Positions 1 through 7,015 of a stretch of 19,122 nucleotides of DNA are shown one piece after another. The DNA comes from Flavobacterium psychrophilum (GTDB lineage: Bacteria; Bacteroidota; Bacteroidia; Flavobacteriales; Flavobacteriaceae), in contig CAMAWK010000020.1 in assembly GCA_945861915.1 (NCBI GenBank), forward strand, positions 1 through 19,122, read 5' to 3'. Position 1 is the stretch's first letter. The number at the start of each line of letters is the position of its first letter. A model generated the notes under the pieces. That model was given only the letters and a program-made list of their open reading frames with translations. It did not search any database and was not told the origin of the DNA. The translations under genes were made by a program, and so were the position numbers.

Positions 1-71
1 TTTTTTTATGTAACTTTTAAACCTTTTACAAATTTAGTTATCAAAGAACTGAACCTTAAAATTTTTATATT

Positions 72-944
72 ATGAAAACCAAATTTTTATTAGTTGCGTC
101 CTTAGTTTCATTTGCTTTTTTTATGAGTTGCTCTACAGACGAGACAACCGAAACTGAAGCTGTTTCAAAAACTATCACAACGGATGATGCCGTTGTTAAT
201 TCAGAAATTGATGCTTCAGTTGATGATGTTTCTATCATTGTGGAAGATCAATTTTCTGTACAACAAAATGCTGCTTCAAGAACTATTGAGCCTGTAAAAA
301 GCATTTTGCCTGTTTGCGCTACAGTTAATACAGTTGCAGGAATAGATACTTACACCAAAACAATCGATTTTGGAACAGTAGGTTGTGCTATGCCAAACGG
401 AAATGTATTGAAAGGGAAAATTATTATTAGTTTTTCTAAAAATGCTACGACCCCTTCGAGAACTATTTCTTATACATTAGAAGGCTTTTATCACAATGAT
501 AAATTGATTGAAGGAAATAAAACTATTACTCACGAAAAGAAAAGTACCGATTTGTTAGAGACTTTACATCCAGTAACTACTCATTTAATTGATGTTACAG
601 TTACTTTTGCTGACGGTAAAATTTACACAAGAAAAGGTACTCATGTAAGAGAAATGACTGAAGGTTTTGCTACTTTGGGCAATTGGGAAGACAATGTATT
701 TAAGGCAACTGGAAACCATGTAACTAACTTTCCGAATGGCGCTGTATTTACTACAACCATCCAAAATCCGCTGGTTTTTAAATCGATTTGTAGAAAACCT
801 TTTCCAGTAGCGGGAGTCGTTGAAATTAATAAAAACGGTGGCATTGCGACTTTAGATTATGGAACGGGAGAATGCGATAATTTAGCTACTATCACTGCAG
901 AAGGAGTTTCAAAAGTAATTGAACTGAAGAGAAATAATAAATAA
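72..944 (+). CDS. Secreted lipoprotein of unknown function
   Basis: A 290-residue protein beginning with a lipoprotein signal peptide: Lys at 2 and 4, a hydrophobic stretch from 5 to 17, and a lipobox-like FMSC ending at Cys20, the predicted lipidated residue. The mature start, CSTDETTETE, is rich in acidic residues. In Bacteroidetes, acidic residues right after the lipid Cys can act as a lipoprotein export signal to the cell surface, so surface exposure is possible but inferred. The rest is Thr/Ser/Val-rich with alternating hydrophobic residues, suggesting a beta fold, and has further Cys residues at spaced positions (CATVN, VGCAMP, SICRKP, GECDNL) that could form disulfides. I recognise no enzymatic motif. 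The gene ends just before a strong bidirectional terminator. Only 71 bases of upstream sequence are visible and no clean promoter was found there. Confidence 0.85.
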   Translation: MKTKFLLVASLVSFAFFMSCSTDETTETEAVSKTITTDDAVVNSEIDASVDDVSIIVEDQFSVQQNAASRTIEPVKSILPVCATVNTVAGIDTYTKTIDFGTVGCAMPNGNVLKGKIIISFSKNATTPSRTISYTLEGFYHNDKLIEGNKTITHEKKSTDLLETLHPVTTHLIDVTVTFADGKIYTRKGTHVREMTEGFATLGNWEDNVFKATGNHVTNFPNGAVFTTTIQNPLVFKSICRKPFPVAGVVEINKNGGIATLDYGTGECDNLATITAEGVSKVIELKRNNK

Positions 945-960
945 TAAATTAGTTTATCCA

Positions 961-991
961 AAAAAAACGTCCCAACTCGGGACGTTTTTTT
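961..991. terminator. Bidirectional intrinsic terminator
   Basis: ACGTCCC at 967-973 pairs perfectly with GGGACGT at 979-985 around the loop AACTC. The stem is flanked by an A-run on the left and a T-run on the right, so it can end transcription from both the lipoprotein gene (plus) and the convergent secreted-protein gene (minus). Confidence 0.9.
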
Positions 992-1024
992 TTATTATTA
1001 GATTTCACCTAATTTTTTTATTAA

Positions 1025-2509
1025 TTACTTTCCAATTTTTAATAATCCAATTTGATCGTCAGCATTTAACATTATTTCACCAGGATTAATTTCCAAACTA
1101 GTTAATATTCTTGCTTTAATCTTACTTTCTTTATAGCTGTATACTTCTTCTTTTTTAAATTCTCCATTGGTTTTTACAGTCAGAAGAAATAAGGAATTTT
1201 TTGTAGACGATGATTTTAACGATTTAGAATTTCTTTTTGTATCCTTGTCAGATTGTGCTTCAAGGTTTGAAGTTAAATCTTCATAAACAATGTAGGTGTT
1301 GTCATTTTTGAAAGTTGAAATAATTGAAGCATTTCCAGCATTTTTTTGATATTTTGGAATTCTACTAACTGATTTTACCTCCATTTTACTATCTGTTTGA
1401 ATACAAGCTATATCACAATAGTATTCAATATATCTTGTTGTGCATCCATATTGACCACAAATAGTAACGACATCCATGCGATATTGTTCCGCAACTATTG
1501 AGTATCCTCCGTCACTTTTTTGATAGATTTTTCTAATCTTATAAGGTACAAAATCTTGAGTTTTTTTGATTTCCTCAGGATAGAGCCCAGAAACTTTTAT
1601 CATTTTCGATTTTCCTAGTTTTAAAGTATTACAATCCAAAACAGCAAAAAACATTTCATCTGATAAATTTTTCTTTCTACCACCTTTTAGATTATTCAAA
1701 AATCCAGTGCAGAAAAAAGCATTATTATTACCAGCAATGATATCTATGTATGAAATATCATTTTCTGGATAATCAAAGTCGAATTCTTTAATTTCCTTGT
1801 TTTTTGCAAATACTATTAGTTTGAAATAATAGTCACTTTCGTCTTTTTTTCTTTCGTTTTTTTCTTTTCTGATTTCAGCTAAAACATAAACATTACCAAT
1901 ATTATCAACTCTCAGTTCTTTTGTAGTGTAGTTTTTTGATTTAATTGGTAATGAAACTTCGCCTTCATTTATAACATTTGTAATTCCAGAATCATATACT
2001 TTGTAAATGAGAACATTAGGTTCTTTTCTCTGAATCACTTTCTCATGATAAATCAATATTTTTGTTGAGTCTGGAGATATGCTTCTTACCCCAAACCCCT
2101 GTATCTTATCATTATCATCAGCTTCATCAACGATGTTTACTTTTTCGGAAGTTTTGAGATTAAAATCGCTTAAAATGGAATACAAATATTGTTTGTCTTC
2201 TTTACGTTTAGATTCAGAAACAAAGTGCATAATACCATTTTCTAAGAAATAGGCACCTCGATAACCGTATTTTTTTTGATCAATATTGAAATCTATTATT
2301 TTTTCATTTTTCAGACTCAATTCTTTGTCATAAGTTCTACCAACTAAATTATTGTCATTGTTGGTATGGGTGGTATAAAAGAGTCCGTTTTTTCCTCCTA
2401 ACACATTTACAGAACCTCTAGTGGGTATTTTTTCCGCCCATTTAAGAGTGATTTCTTGGGAATAGGAATTTTGAAAAATTAAAATTAATAATACTACAAT
2501 TTTTTTCAT
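1025..2509 (-). CDS. Secreted protein of unknown function
   Basis: A 494-residue protein with a Sec signal peptide (MKK, hydrophobic core to about residue 13, likely cleavage after SYS before Gln18). I do not recognise the family. Repeated blocks of the kind 'value recorded, then compared' (GNVYVLAEIRKE, GGYSIVAEQYRM, NNAFFCTGFLNN, NTYIVYEDL), with Gly/Asn turns between short hydrophobic strands, suggest an all-beta, possibly propeller-like fold; this is inference. A central Cys-containing segment (VTICGQYGCTTRY, YYCDIACIQ) could hold disulfides. Lys-rich tracts are common. There is no lipobox and no obvious type IX C-terminal sorting domain. It diverges from the barrel gene at 2575 with only 65 bp between start codons, so the two may be co-regulated. 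Confidence 0.8.
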   Translation of the reverse strand: MKKIVVLLILIFQNSYSQEITLKWAEKIPTRGSVNVLGGKNGLFYTTHTNNDNNLVGRTYDKELSLKNEKIIDFNIDQKKYGYRGAYFLENGIMHFVSESKRKEDKQYLYSILSDFNLKTSEKVNIVDEADDNDKIQGFGVRSISPDSTKILIYHEKVIQRKEPNVLIYKVYDSGITNVINEGEVSLPIKSKNYTTKELRVDNIGNVYVLAEIRKEKNERKKDESDYYFKLIVFAKNKEIKEFDFDYPENDISYIDIIAGNNNAFFCTGFLNNLKGGRKKNLSDEMFFAVLDCNTLKLGKSKMIKVSGLYPEEIKKTQDFVPYKIRKIYQKSDGGYSIVAEQYRMDVVTICGQYGCTTRYIEYYCDIACIQTDSKMEVKSVSRIPKYQKNAGNASIISTFKNDNTYIVYEDLTSNLEAQSDKDTKRNSKSLKSSSTKNSLFLLTVKTNGEFKKEEVYSYKESKIKARILTSLEINPGEIMLNADDQIGLLKIGK

Positions 2510-2534
2510 TTTTATATTTTTTAGTTTGAGTTGG

Positions 2535-2542
2535 CAAATATA
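2535..2542 (-). promoter_or_regulatory. -7 element (TATATTTG) for the minus-strand secreted-protein gene
   Basis: Read on the minus strand this is an exact match to the Bacteroidetes -7 consensus TAnnTTTG, 25 bases before the start codon at 2509. No clear -33 TTG was found at normal spacing. It lies 2 bases from the opposing -7 element of the plus-strand gene. Confidence 0.6.
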
Positions 2543-2544
2543 GT

Positions 2545-2552
2545 TACATTTG
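2545..2552 (+). promoter_or_regulatory. -7 element (TACATTTG) for the barrel gene at 2575
   Basis: Exact TAnnTTTG match with a TTTG at 2525-2528, 16 bases upstream, as a possible -33 element. It predicts a transcript start near 2558-2560 and a 5' leader of about 15 bases. Confidence 0.65.
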
Positions 2553-2574
2553 CAAAAAAATTAAGAAAATTAAT

Positions 2575-3276
2575 ATGAAAAAAATAACTGTACTTATTTT
2601 GCTTTTTTCTAGCATTACTTATGCTCAAACAGGGCAGCCTAAAGAGACAAATTCTAGTAAAATTAAGGTTTATACACCTTCATCATCTTCCGTGTCAGCG
2701 GCTGACAACTCATACAAATGGACTATAAAAACGGATCTTTTGAGTTTTGTTTCAGGAGAATTACCAATTATAGGCGAATATAGAGTTGGGAAAAAATTAG
2801 GTGCAGAAATTTCTTTAGGAGCAACCTACGGTATTTTGGATTTATCAGATTATGTTGACGAAGAAGGTTCTACGTTTGAAACAAAATCTAAATTTGGAAC
2901 CTCTTTTAGAGCTGGAATAAAATATTATCCTTCTTCGGATTATGATGCAATTGAAGGTTGGGCTTTTGGATTGCAATTTTTCACGAGAACTAATAAAAAG
3001 GAATATGTTGCGGATAGTTATTATGATGTAGATGTCACTTTTGGTGAAGATTCTAAGACTAAAACAGGATTAGCACTTACTATTTCTAAACAAGTTTTTG
3101 GAGATTCAAACATTTCATTTGAATATTTGATTGGTTTAGGATTTGCAAAAGTTAAACATGATTTTTTGACGTCTGCCTATGATTCTAATAATTCAAATTA
3201 TGTTTTAATTCCAAATTCTACGAGCGAAACAGTTCCTAATTTACAATTGGGATGTAGAATTGGATTCGGAAATTAA
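2575..3276 (+). CDS. Outer-membrane beta-barrel protein, DUF3575-like
   Basis: A 233-residue protein with a signal peptide (MKKITVLILLFSSITYAQ, cleavage likely before TGQ). A Ser/Thr-rich linker (about 20-45) leads to a barrel-like domain from about residue 48: alternating polar/hydrophobic strands such as WTIKTDLLSFVSGELPIIGEYR and LGAEISLGATYGI, separated by charged or Asn/Asp/Tyr-rich loops, and a last strand LQLGCRIGFGN. The KTDLLS...GEYRVGKKLG pattern resembles the start of DUF3575 barrels of Bacteroidetes; that assignment is from memory of the family. Probable location is the outer membrane; the ligand or role is unknown. It is divergently arranged with the secreted protein at 1025-2509 and followed 18 bases later by a terminator. 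Confidence 0.8.
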   Translation: MKKITVLILLFSSITYAQTGQPKETNSSKIKVYTPSSSSVSAADNSYKWTIKTDLLSFVSGELPIIGEYRVGKKLGAEISLGATYGILDLSDYVDEEGSTFETKSKFGTSFRAGIKYYPSSDYDAIEGWAFGLQFFTRTNKKEYVADSYYDVDVTFGEDSKTKTGLALTISKQVFGDSNISFEYLIGLGFAKVKHDFLTSAYDSNNSNYVLIPNSTSETVPNLQLGCRIGFGN

Positions 3277-3293
3277 AAGATTTCTATACTTTA

Positions 3294-3321
3294 AAAAAAA
3301 GGGGCGAATGCCTCTTTTTTT
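3294..3321. terminator. Bidirectional terminator between barrel gene and rlmN
   Basis: GGGGC at 3301-3305 pairs with GCCTC at 3310-3314 (one G-T wobble) around loop GAAT. The stem is extended by an A-run on the left and a T-run on the right. The rlmN stop codon (3320-3322) overlaps the edge of the hairpin. Confidence 0.8.
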
Positions 3322-4363
3322 ATGCCTCTTTGTTAGCTAATTGCCCACAAGCAGCATCAATATCTTTTCCTCGACTGCGACGCACTTTTGCTACAATGCC
3401 AATGGCTTCTAATGCACTGATATAAGCATTAATTGATTCTTGAGAAGCTTGCTGAAACTCACCATCATCAATCGGGTTATATTCGATTAAATTGACTTTG
3501 CAAGGCACATATTTACAAAATTTAACTAAGGCTTCAATCGAGGCTTTGTCATCGTTTATGCCTTTCCAAACTACATATTCGTAGGAAATTTTACTTTTCG
3601 TTTTTCGATACCAATATTCCAAAGATTCTCTAAGTTCTGCCAAAGGGAAATTGGCACTAAAAGGCATGATTCGGGAACGGATTTCGTCAATGGCAGAATG
3701 CAACGAAACGGCTAGTTTGAATTTTACCTCGTCATCGGCTAGTTTTTTTATCATTTTTGGCACACCCGAAGTAGAAACCATGATTCTTTTGGGCGACATT
3801 CCGAGACCTTCGTTGGAAGTAATCATTTCAATGGCTTTCAACACATTGTTATAATTCATCAAAGGTTCGCCCATTCCCATAAAAACAATGTTAGACAATG
3901 GATGATTATAATACAAACGACTTTCTTTATCTATTGCAATTACCTGATCATAAATTTCGGCAGGTTCCAGGTTTCGCATTCTTTTTAAACGTGCGGTGGC
4001 GCAAAAATTACAATCCAAACTACAACCCACTTGGCTCGAAACACAAGCAGTGGTTCTTGTATTGGTCGGAATCAAAACACTTTCTACTACCAAACCATCG
4101 TGCAAACGAACTGCATTCTTAACTGTTCCATCCTCGGAGCGTTGCATCGTATCGACTTTGATATGATTGATAACAAAATTTGATTCTAAAAACAAACGAG
4201 TTTCTTTTGAAATATTGGTCATGTCCTCAAAATAATGGGCACCTTTGCTCCACAACCACTCATAGACTTGGTTTCCTCGAAAAGCTTGATTGCCATTGGC
4301 AACAAAAAAATCACGCAATTGTTCTTTAGATAAGGCTCGAATGTCTTTTTTCTCTATTTGCAT
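3320..4363 (-). CDS. rlmN: RlmN, 23S rRNA A2503 / tRNA A37 C2-methyltransferase
   Basis: A radical-SAM enzyme of 347 residues, normal length for the family, which methylates C2 of A2503 in 23S rRNA and A37 in some tRNAs. The radical-SAM cluster motif CxxxCxxC is at C114, C118 and C121 (GCSLDCNFC). The conserved Cys seven residues before it (C107, TACVSSQVGC) matches Cys118 of E. coli RlmN. The methyl-carrying Cys near the C-terminus is C339 in KDIDAACGQL. The N-terminal segment (FRGNQVYEWLW) is the RNA-binding accessory domain, and MGMGEPLMNY is the SAM-binding GEP-type motif. All catalytic residues are present. The start MQIEKKDI matches flavobacterial relatives. The -7 promoter element ends only four bases before this ATG, suggesting a leaderless or near-leaderless mRNA. 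Confidence 0.97.
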   Translation of the reverse strand: MQIEKKDIRALSKEQLRDFFVANGNQAFRGNQVYEWLWSKGAHYFEDMTNISKETRLFLESNFVINHIKVDTMQRSEDGTVKNAVRLHDGLVVESVLIPTNTRTTACVSSQVGCSLDCNFCATARLKRMRNLEPAEIYDQVIAIDKESRLYYNHPLSNIVFMGMGEPLMNYNNVLKAIEMITSNEGLGMSPKRIMVSTSGVPKMIKKLADDEVKFKLAVSLHSAIDEIRSRIMPFSANFPLAELRESLEYWYRKTKSKISYEYVVWKGINDDKASIEALVKFCKYVPCKVNLIEYNPIDDGEFQQASQESINAYISALEAIGIVAKVRRSRGKDIDAACGQLANKEA

Positions 4364-4367
4364 GATG

Positions 4368-4375
4368 CAAATTTA
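4368..4375 (-). promoter_or_regulatory. rlmN -7 element (TAAATTTG)
   Basis: Exact minus-strand TAnnTTTG, with TTG (minus strand of 4398-4400) 22 bases upstream as a possible -33 element. The element ends four bases before the rlmN ATG, so the transcript should begin at or very near the start codon. Confidence 0.6.
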
Positions 4376-4441
4376 ATGACTATTTATCGATTTATTTCAA
4401 CTGTTTTTATAATTGGATTTGTGAGGTTTTGATACTATTGA

Positions 4442-4449
4442 TACCTTTA
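4442..4449 (+). promoter_or_regulatory. Probable -7 element (TACCTTTA) for the O-methyltransferase gene
   Basis: One mismatch to TAnnTTTG at the last base. A TTTG at 4418-4421 lies 20 bases upstream, at the expected -33 spacing. The start codon is 14 bases downstream. Confidence 0.45.
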
Positions 4450-4463
4450 GCGAAAAATATAAA

Positions 4464-5105
4464 ATGCACTTCATTTCACCTGAATTAGAAAACTACATAG
4501 AGCAACATTCACAACAAGAGCCTGAATTACTGAAGGCTTTAGATAAAGAAACCTACCAAAAAATCTTGTTGCCTCGAATGTTAAGTGGGCATTTTCAAGG
4601 ACGTGTTTTGAGTATGTTGTCTAAATTGATTCGACCGTTGACTATTTTAGAAATCGGAACTTACACGGGTTATTCTGCTTTGTGTTTATGCGAAGGAATG
4701 CAAGAAAAGGGACAACTTCACACCATTGATATCAAAGAAGAATTAGTTGATTTTCAGCGAAAATATTTTGATCAATCGAGTTGGGGAAATCAAATTGTGC
4801 AACATTTGGGAGAAGCTATTGACATAATTCCGACTATAGATTTGAAATTTGATTTGGTTTTTATTGATGCCGACAAAGAAAATTACATTCATTATTTTGA
4901 AATGATTGTTCCTAAAATGAATAAAGGCGGTATTATTCTCTCGGATAATGTGTTGTGGAGTGGCAAAGTATTAGAACCTTTGCAAAAAAATGATTTGAGT
5001 ACAAAAATATTGTTAGAATACAATCAGTTACTGAACAACGATCCTAGAGTAGAAACGGTGTTGTTGCCCATTCGGGATGGATTAACTGTTTCGAGAGTTA
5101 GATAA
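4464..5105 (+). CDS. Class I SAM-dependent O-methyltransferase (Methyltransf_3 family)
   Basis: A 213-residue protein of the caffeoyl-CoA / catechol O-methyltransferase-like family, at normal length for the bacterial members. SAM motif I is ILEIGTYTGYS (61-71). The acidic residue after strand 2 lies in HTIDIKEE. The divalent-metal ligands expected of the family are visible as D135 (FIDADKENY), D161 and N162 (LSDNVLWSG). These enzymes methylate hydroxyl groups of small catechol-like molecules; the substrate here cannot be told from sequence. The gene has its own probable promoter, diverges from rlmN, and its last 8 bases overlap the 3' end of the convergent PAP2 gene, with no room for a terminator. 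Confidence 0.92.
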   Translation: MHFISPELENYIEQHSQQEPELLKALDKETYQKILLPRMLSGHFQGRVLSMLSKLIRPLTILEIGTYTGYSALCLCEGMQEKGQLHTIDIKEELVDFQRKYFDQSSWGNQIVQHLGEAIDIIPTIDLKFDLVFIDADKENYIHYFEMIVPKMNKGGIILSDNVLWSGKVLEPLQKNDLSTKILLEYNQLLNNDPRVETVLLPIRDGLTVSRVR

Positions 5106-5661
5106 GATTTACTTTCGTTAGAAAATAACGATAGCCTTTGTAGAAAATAATTCCTGTTGAAAGTCCAAAAACATAACCAGTCAAAATATCAGTTGGATAA
5201 TGAACGCCCAAATAAATACGGCTGTAAGCAAAAATCAGCGGATAGAGAAATATCAGAAAACTATATTTATAGTGTTTTTTAAGTATCAGAAACAAAAAAG
5301 TCATTGTAGCAAGAGAATTGGCAGCATGTCCCGAAAAGAAACTGAAAGTTTTTGAATGGTGTACAATTCGAATGATGTCCATTATTTCGGGATTATTACA
5401 AGGTCGAAGTCGTTTGACTGTTTCTTTGCAAAATTCAACCGATTCGTTGCAAACTAATAAAAGCAAAGCAATAAAAACTACTACGATTCCTAGACTTTTA
5501 AGTCCTTGTTTTTTATATATCAAATAGCCTAAAAAGATAAAAAAAGGAGACCAATAGACTTGTTTTGTGATAATTAACCAAAGATTGTCAAAGGCTGGCG
5601 AACCAAAACTGTTAAAATAAATGAATAATTCAGTATCTATTGCAACTATTTTTTCAAGCAT
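5098..5661 (-). CDS. PAP2-family membrane phosphatase
   Basis: A 187-residue integral membrane phosphatase of the PAP2/type 2 phosphatidic acid phosphatase superfamily, likely acting on a lipid phosphate such as undecaprenyl pyrophosphate or phosphatidylglycerol phosphate. All three signature blocks are present: K79-x6-R86P87 (KETVKRLRP), S110-G111-H112 (FFSGHA, with Phe where Pro is usual), and S147R148-x5-H154-x3-D158 (SRIYLGVHYPTD), holding the nucleophilic His and charge-relay Asp. Four to six hydrophobic segments surround them. The start codon overlaps the stop of the tatA-like gene (TAATG at 5659-5663 on the minus strand), indicating translational coupling. Its 3' end overlaps the convergent O-methyltransferase gene by 8 bases. 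Confidence 0.93.
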   Translation of the reverse strand: MLEKIVAIDTELFIYFNSFGSPAFDNLWLIITKQVYWSPFFIFLGYLIYKKQGLKSLGIVVVFIALLLLVCNESVEFCKETVKRLRPCNNPEIMDIIRIVHHSKTFSFFSGHAANSLATMTFLFLILKKHYKYSFLIFLYPLIFAYSRIYLGVHYPTDILTGYVFGLSTGIIFYKGYRYFLTKVNLI

Positions 5662-6041
5662 TATTTCTTACGTTTTATTGCACCCAAGCTGTCTGTAAAA
5701 TCTTCGGCAACTTTGCTAATATCCTCTTTAGTTTCTTTGAATACGTTTAAGGAATTGTTCTCTATTTCTTTTGAAGTCCCTGCGGTGCTTTCTAAAATAC
5801 TATTTTTGGTTTCTTCAATTCCTGAAGTAATTCCTCTAGTAAAATCAGTAATGCTTTTGGTGTCTAAACCATTTGATTCTGCTCCTTTTTGAATTTCACT
5901 TTTAATATCGTTCGTAGCATTTTTTACTTGTGCCATTACTTTTCCTAAAGTTCTAGCCATTTCTGGCACTTTATCTGAGCCAAAAAGCATCAAAATAACA
6001 AACACGATTAAAAGTATTTCGCCTCCGCCCAATCCGAACAT
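5661..6041 (-). CDS. tatA: TatA/TatB-family twin-arginine translocase subunit
   Basis: A 126-residue protein with the standard layout of TatA/MttA/Hcf106: a short N-terminal transmembrane helix (about 5-22, GGGEILLIVFVILMLFG), the FG-x-x-K-x-P hinge (FGSDKVPE), an amphipathic helix (MARTLGKVMAQVKNATNDIK), then a polar tail of about 75 residues with coiled-coil-like Lys/Glu/Ser/Asn composition. Sec-independent translocation of folded proteins across the inner membrane is the expected role. No tatC is in the window. A Glu in the N-terminal helix (GGGEI) is more TatB-like, but many Bacteroidetes TatA proteins carry one, so A versus B is not decided. It is the first gene of a two-gene unit with the PAP2 phosphatase. 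Confidence 0.9.
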   Translation of the reverse strand: MFGLGGGEILLIVFVILMLFGSDKVPEMARTLGKVMAQVKNATNDIKSEIQKGAESNGLDTKSITDFTRGITSGIEETKNSILESTAGTSKEIENNSLNVFKETKEDISKVAEDFTDSLGAIKRKK

Positions 6042-6061
6042 AATTCTGGTTTTTTAAGTCG

Positions 6062-6069
6062 CAAAGTTA
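6062..6069 (-). promoter_or_regulatory. -7 element (TAACTTTG) for the tatA-PAP2 unit
   Basis: Exact minus-strand TAnnTTTG about 20 bases before the tatA start codon. No -33 TTG was seen at ideal spacing. Confidence 0.5.
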
Positions 6070-6117
6070 CAAACTTGTTCAGATACACCCTACTGCAAAT
6101 TAAAATTTATTAATCGG

Positions 6118-6408
6118 TTACTTTTCTAAAATAATTTCATTGTACTTTTTGGCATATTCTATCAAGGTATATTCAATTTTGATTTTGTTTTTTGATTTTA
6201 AAACAATTCTAAAAATTTCATCTTCAACACAATAATACTGAAATCCTTTTACATATTCAGTTGGAATTTTTAAAGAGTTTATAAAAAAATCGGCTTTAAA
6301 AAGATCATCCAAATAATCCAACAAACGTTCTTTTTTTTCCACCACTAGTTCTTTTTTGAGCATAGTGGTTCTGCCAGATATCGAATTTATCATTCCATCA
6401 ACATCCAT
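6118..6408 (-). CDS. C-terminal fragment of the frameshifted secreted protein
   Basis: A frame of 96 residues if started at the internal ATG, but it is open further upstream to the frameshift point near 6459. It contains ISGRTTMLKKELVVEKKE, a Lys/Glu-rich helix, and KIPTEYVKGFQYYCVED, segments I associate with the C-terminal half of full-length homologues. It has no signal peptide of its own and no promoter-like element before the internal ATG, so independent expression is unlikely. Confidence 0.5.
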   Translation of the reverse strand: MDVDGMINSISGRTTMLKKELVVEKKERLLDYLDDLFKADFFINSLKIPTEYVKGFQYYCVEDEIFRIVLKSKNKIKIEYTLIEYAKKYNEIILEK

Positions 6409-6422
6409 TCCTCCTAGTGGAA

Positions 6423-6869
6423 TTAATAGTGGGCTGTACCAGTGAAGTTCTCCTGCGGTTTTAATCTCCTTTCTGCAGGAGTGTATTTTTTAATTCCTTT
6501 CGGCGAAATTACTAGCGAAACCGCATTTATTTCGGGGTATTTGTTGATAATTACTTCTTGCAATTGAGTGGTTTTAAGTTTCATTTTTACGATAAATGAA
6601 TTCGAATTCAAATTTTCGTTTTCAATTTTTATAGTGAGATATTCTAAATTAACGGATGAAAAAATTAATATATCGCCTGATTTTACAAAAATTTCAAAAA
6701 AACCATTTCTGTCTGATGTAGTACTTATTTCTGTATTGGTATTAATAATATTTACTCCTTCGGCAATGCCCGATTCTAAGCTGATTTTTCCTTGTAGCAT
6801 TTTTTCGGAATCAATTTGACTAGATGCTACTTGAATAACTAATAAAAAAATCAAATAATGTACTCGCAT
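6423..6869 (-). CDS. N-terminal fragment: signal peptide plus carboxypeptidase-regulatory-like domain
   Basis: As translated, 148 residues: signal peptide MRVHYLIFLLVIQVASSQ, then a domain beginning LQGKISLESGIAEGVNIINTN, the usual 'G-x-V... L-x-G-V-x-V' opening of CarboxypepD_reg-like (TonB-receptor plug-associated) beta-sandwiches, with TTSDRNGFFEIFVKSGDILIFSS as the core. It also carries LQEVIINKYPEINAVSL, typical of Bacteroidetes homologues. The last ten residues, after Lys138, come from the wrong frame. An unfused secreted domain could still be made, but loss of the C-terminal half makes function doubtful. Confidence 0.6.
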   Translation of the reverse strand: MRVHYLIFLLVIQVASSQIDSEKMLQGKISLESGIAEGVNIINTNTEISTTSDRNGFFEIFVKSGDILIFSSVNLEYLTIKIENENLNSNSFIVKMKLKTTQLQEVIINKYPEINAVSLVISPKGIKKYTPAERRLKPQENFTGTAHY

Positions 6870-6990
6870 AAAATGGTGCTTTGAATTTTGTAAATGTATT
6901 TTAGAACTTCAAAAAGCATTGGTAAATATTTTGTAATAATTTGTTAATTATAAATAAAAGTTAAAATTTCATAATTAAAAGTAATACTAT

Positions 6991-6998
6991 TATATTTG
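6991..6998 (+). promoter_or_regulatory. -7 element (TATATTTG) of the exporter operon
   Basis: Exact TAnnTTTG, 17 bases before the TetR start codon, and the only good promoter match before 12127. A good -33 TTG is absent, as may fit a regulated promoter. An AT-only inverted repeat, TTAATTAT (6944-6951) and ATAATTAA (6971-6978), lies just upstream. Confidence 0.6.
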
Positions 6999-7015
6999 CA
7001 TAAAAATATTTCAAA

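Larger units (their letters stand above)
6118..6869 (-). pseudogene. Carboxypeptidase-regulatory-like secreted protein, broken by a one-base frameshift
   Basis: Two adjacent minus-strand reading frames are the halves of one gene. The first (6869 down to 6423) encodes a signal peptide and a CarboxypepD_reg-like beta-sandwich, then YTPAERRLK, and runs off into QENFTGTAHY and a stop. Reading the next frame from the same point gives AGELHWYSPLLIPLGG without a stop, straight into MDVDGMINSISGRTTMLKKEL of the second half. Inserting one base in the A-run of TTAAAACCGCAGG (TTTT at 6459-6462 on plus) restores RLKTAGELHWY and a protein of about 250 residues. This matches the layout I recall for full-length flavobacterial homologues. 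Whether the lesion is a true mutation or a homopolymer sequencing error cannot be told. Probable role: periplasmic or outer-membrane-associated protein of unknown function. Confidence 0.85.

Noticed and set aside
1..71. TAACTTTT at 11-18 as promoter of the lipoprotein gene
   Set aside because: It misses the terminal G of the consensus and the -33 region falls outside the window, so support is insufficient.
6118..6869. Reading the region as two independent genes
   Set aside because: The two frames join seamlessly after one base is added, the second half has no signal peptide or promoter, and the order matches one longer family protein.
6944..6978. TTAATTAT / ATAATTAA inverted repeat as the TetR operator
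   Set aside because: The arms are purely A and T in a very AT-rich region and are 19 bases apart, wider than usual for TetR sites; chance cannot be excluded.
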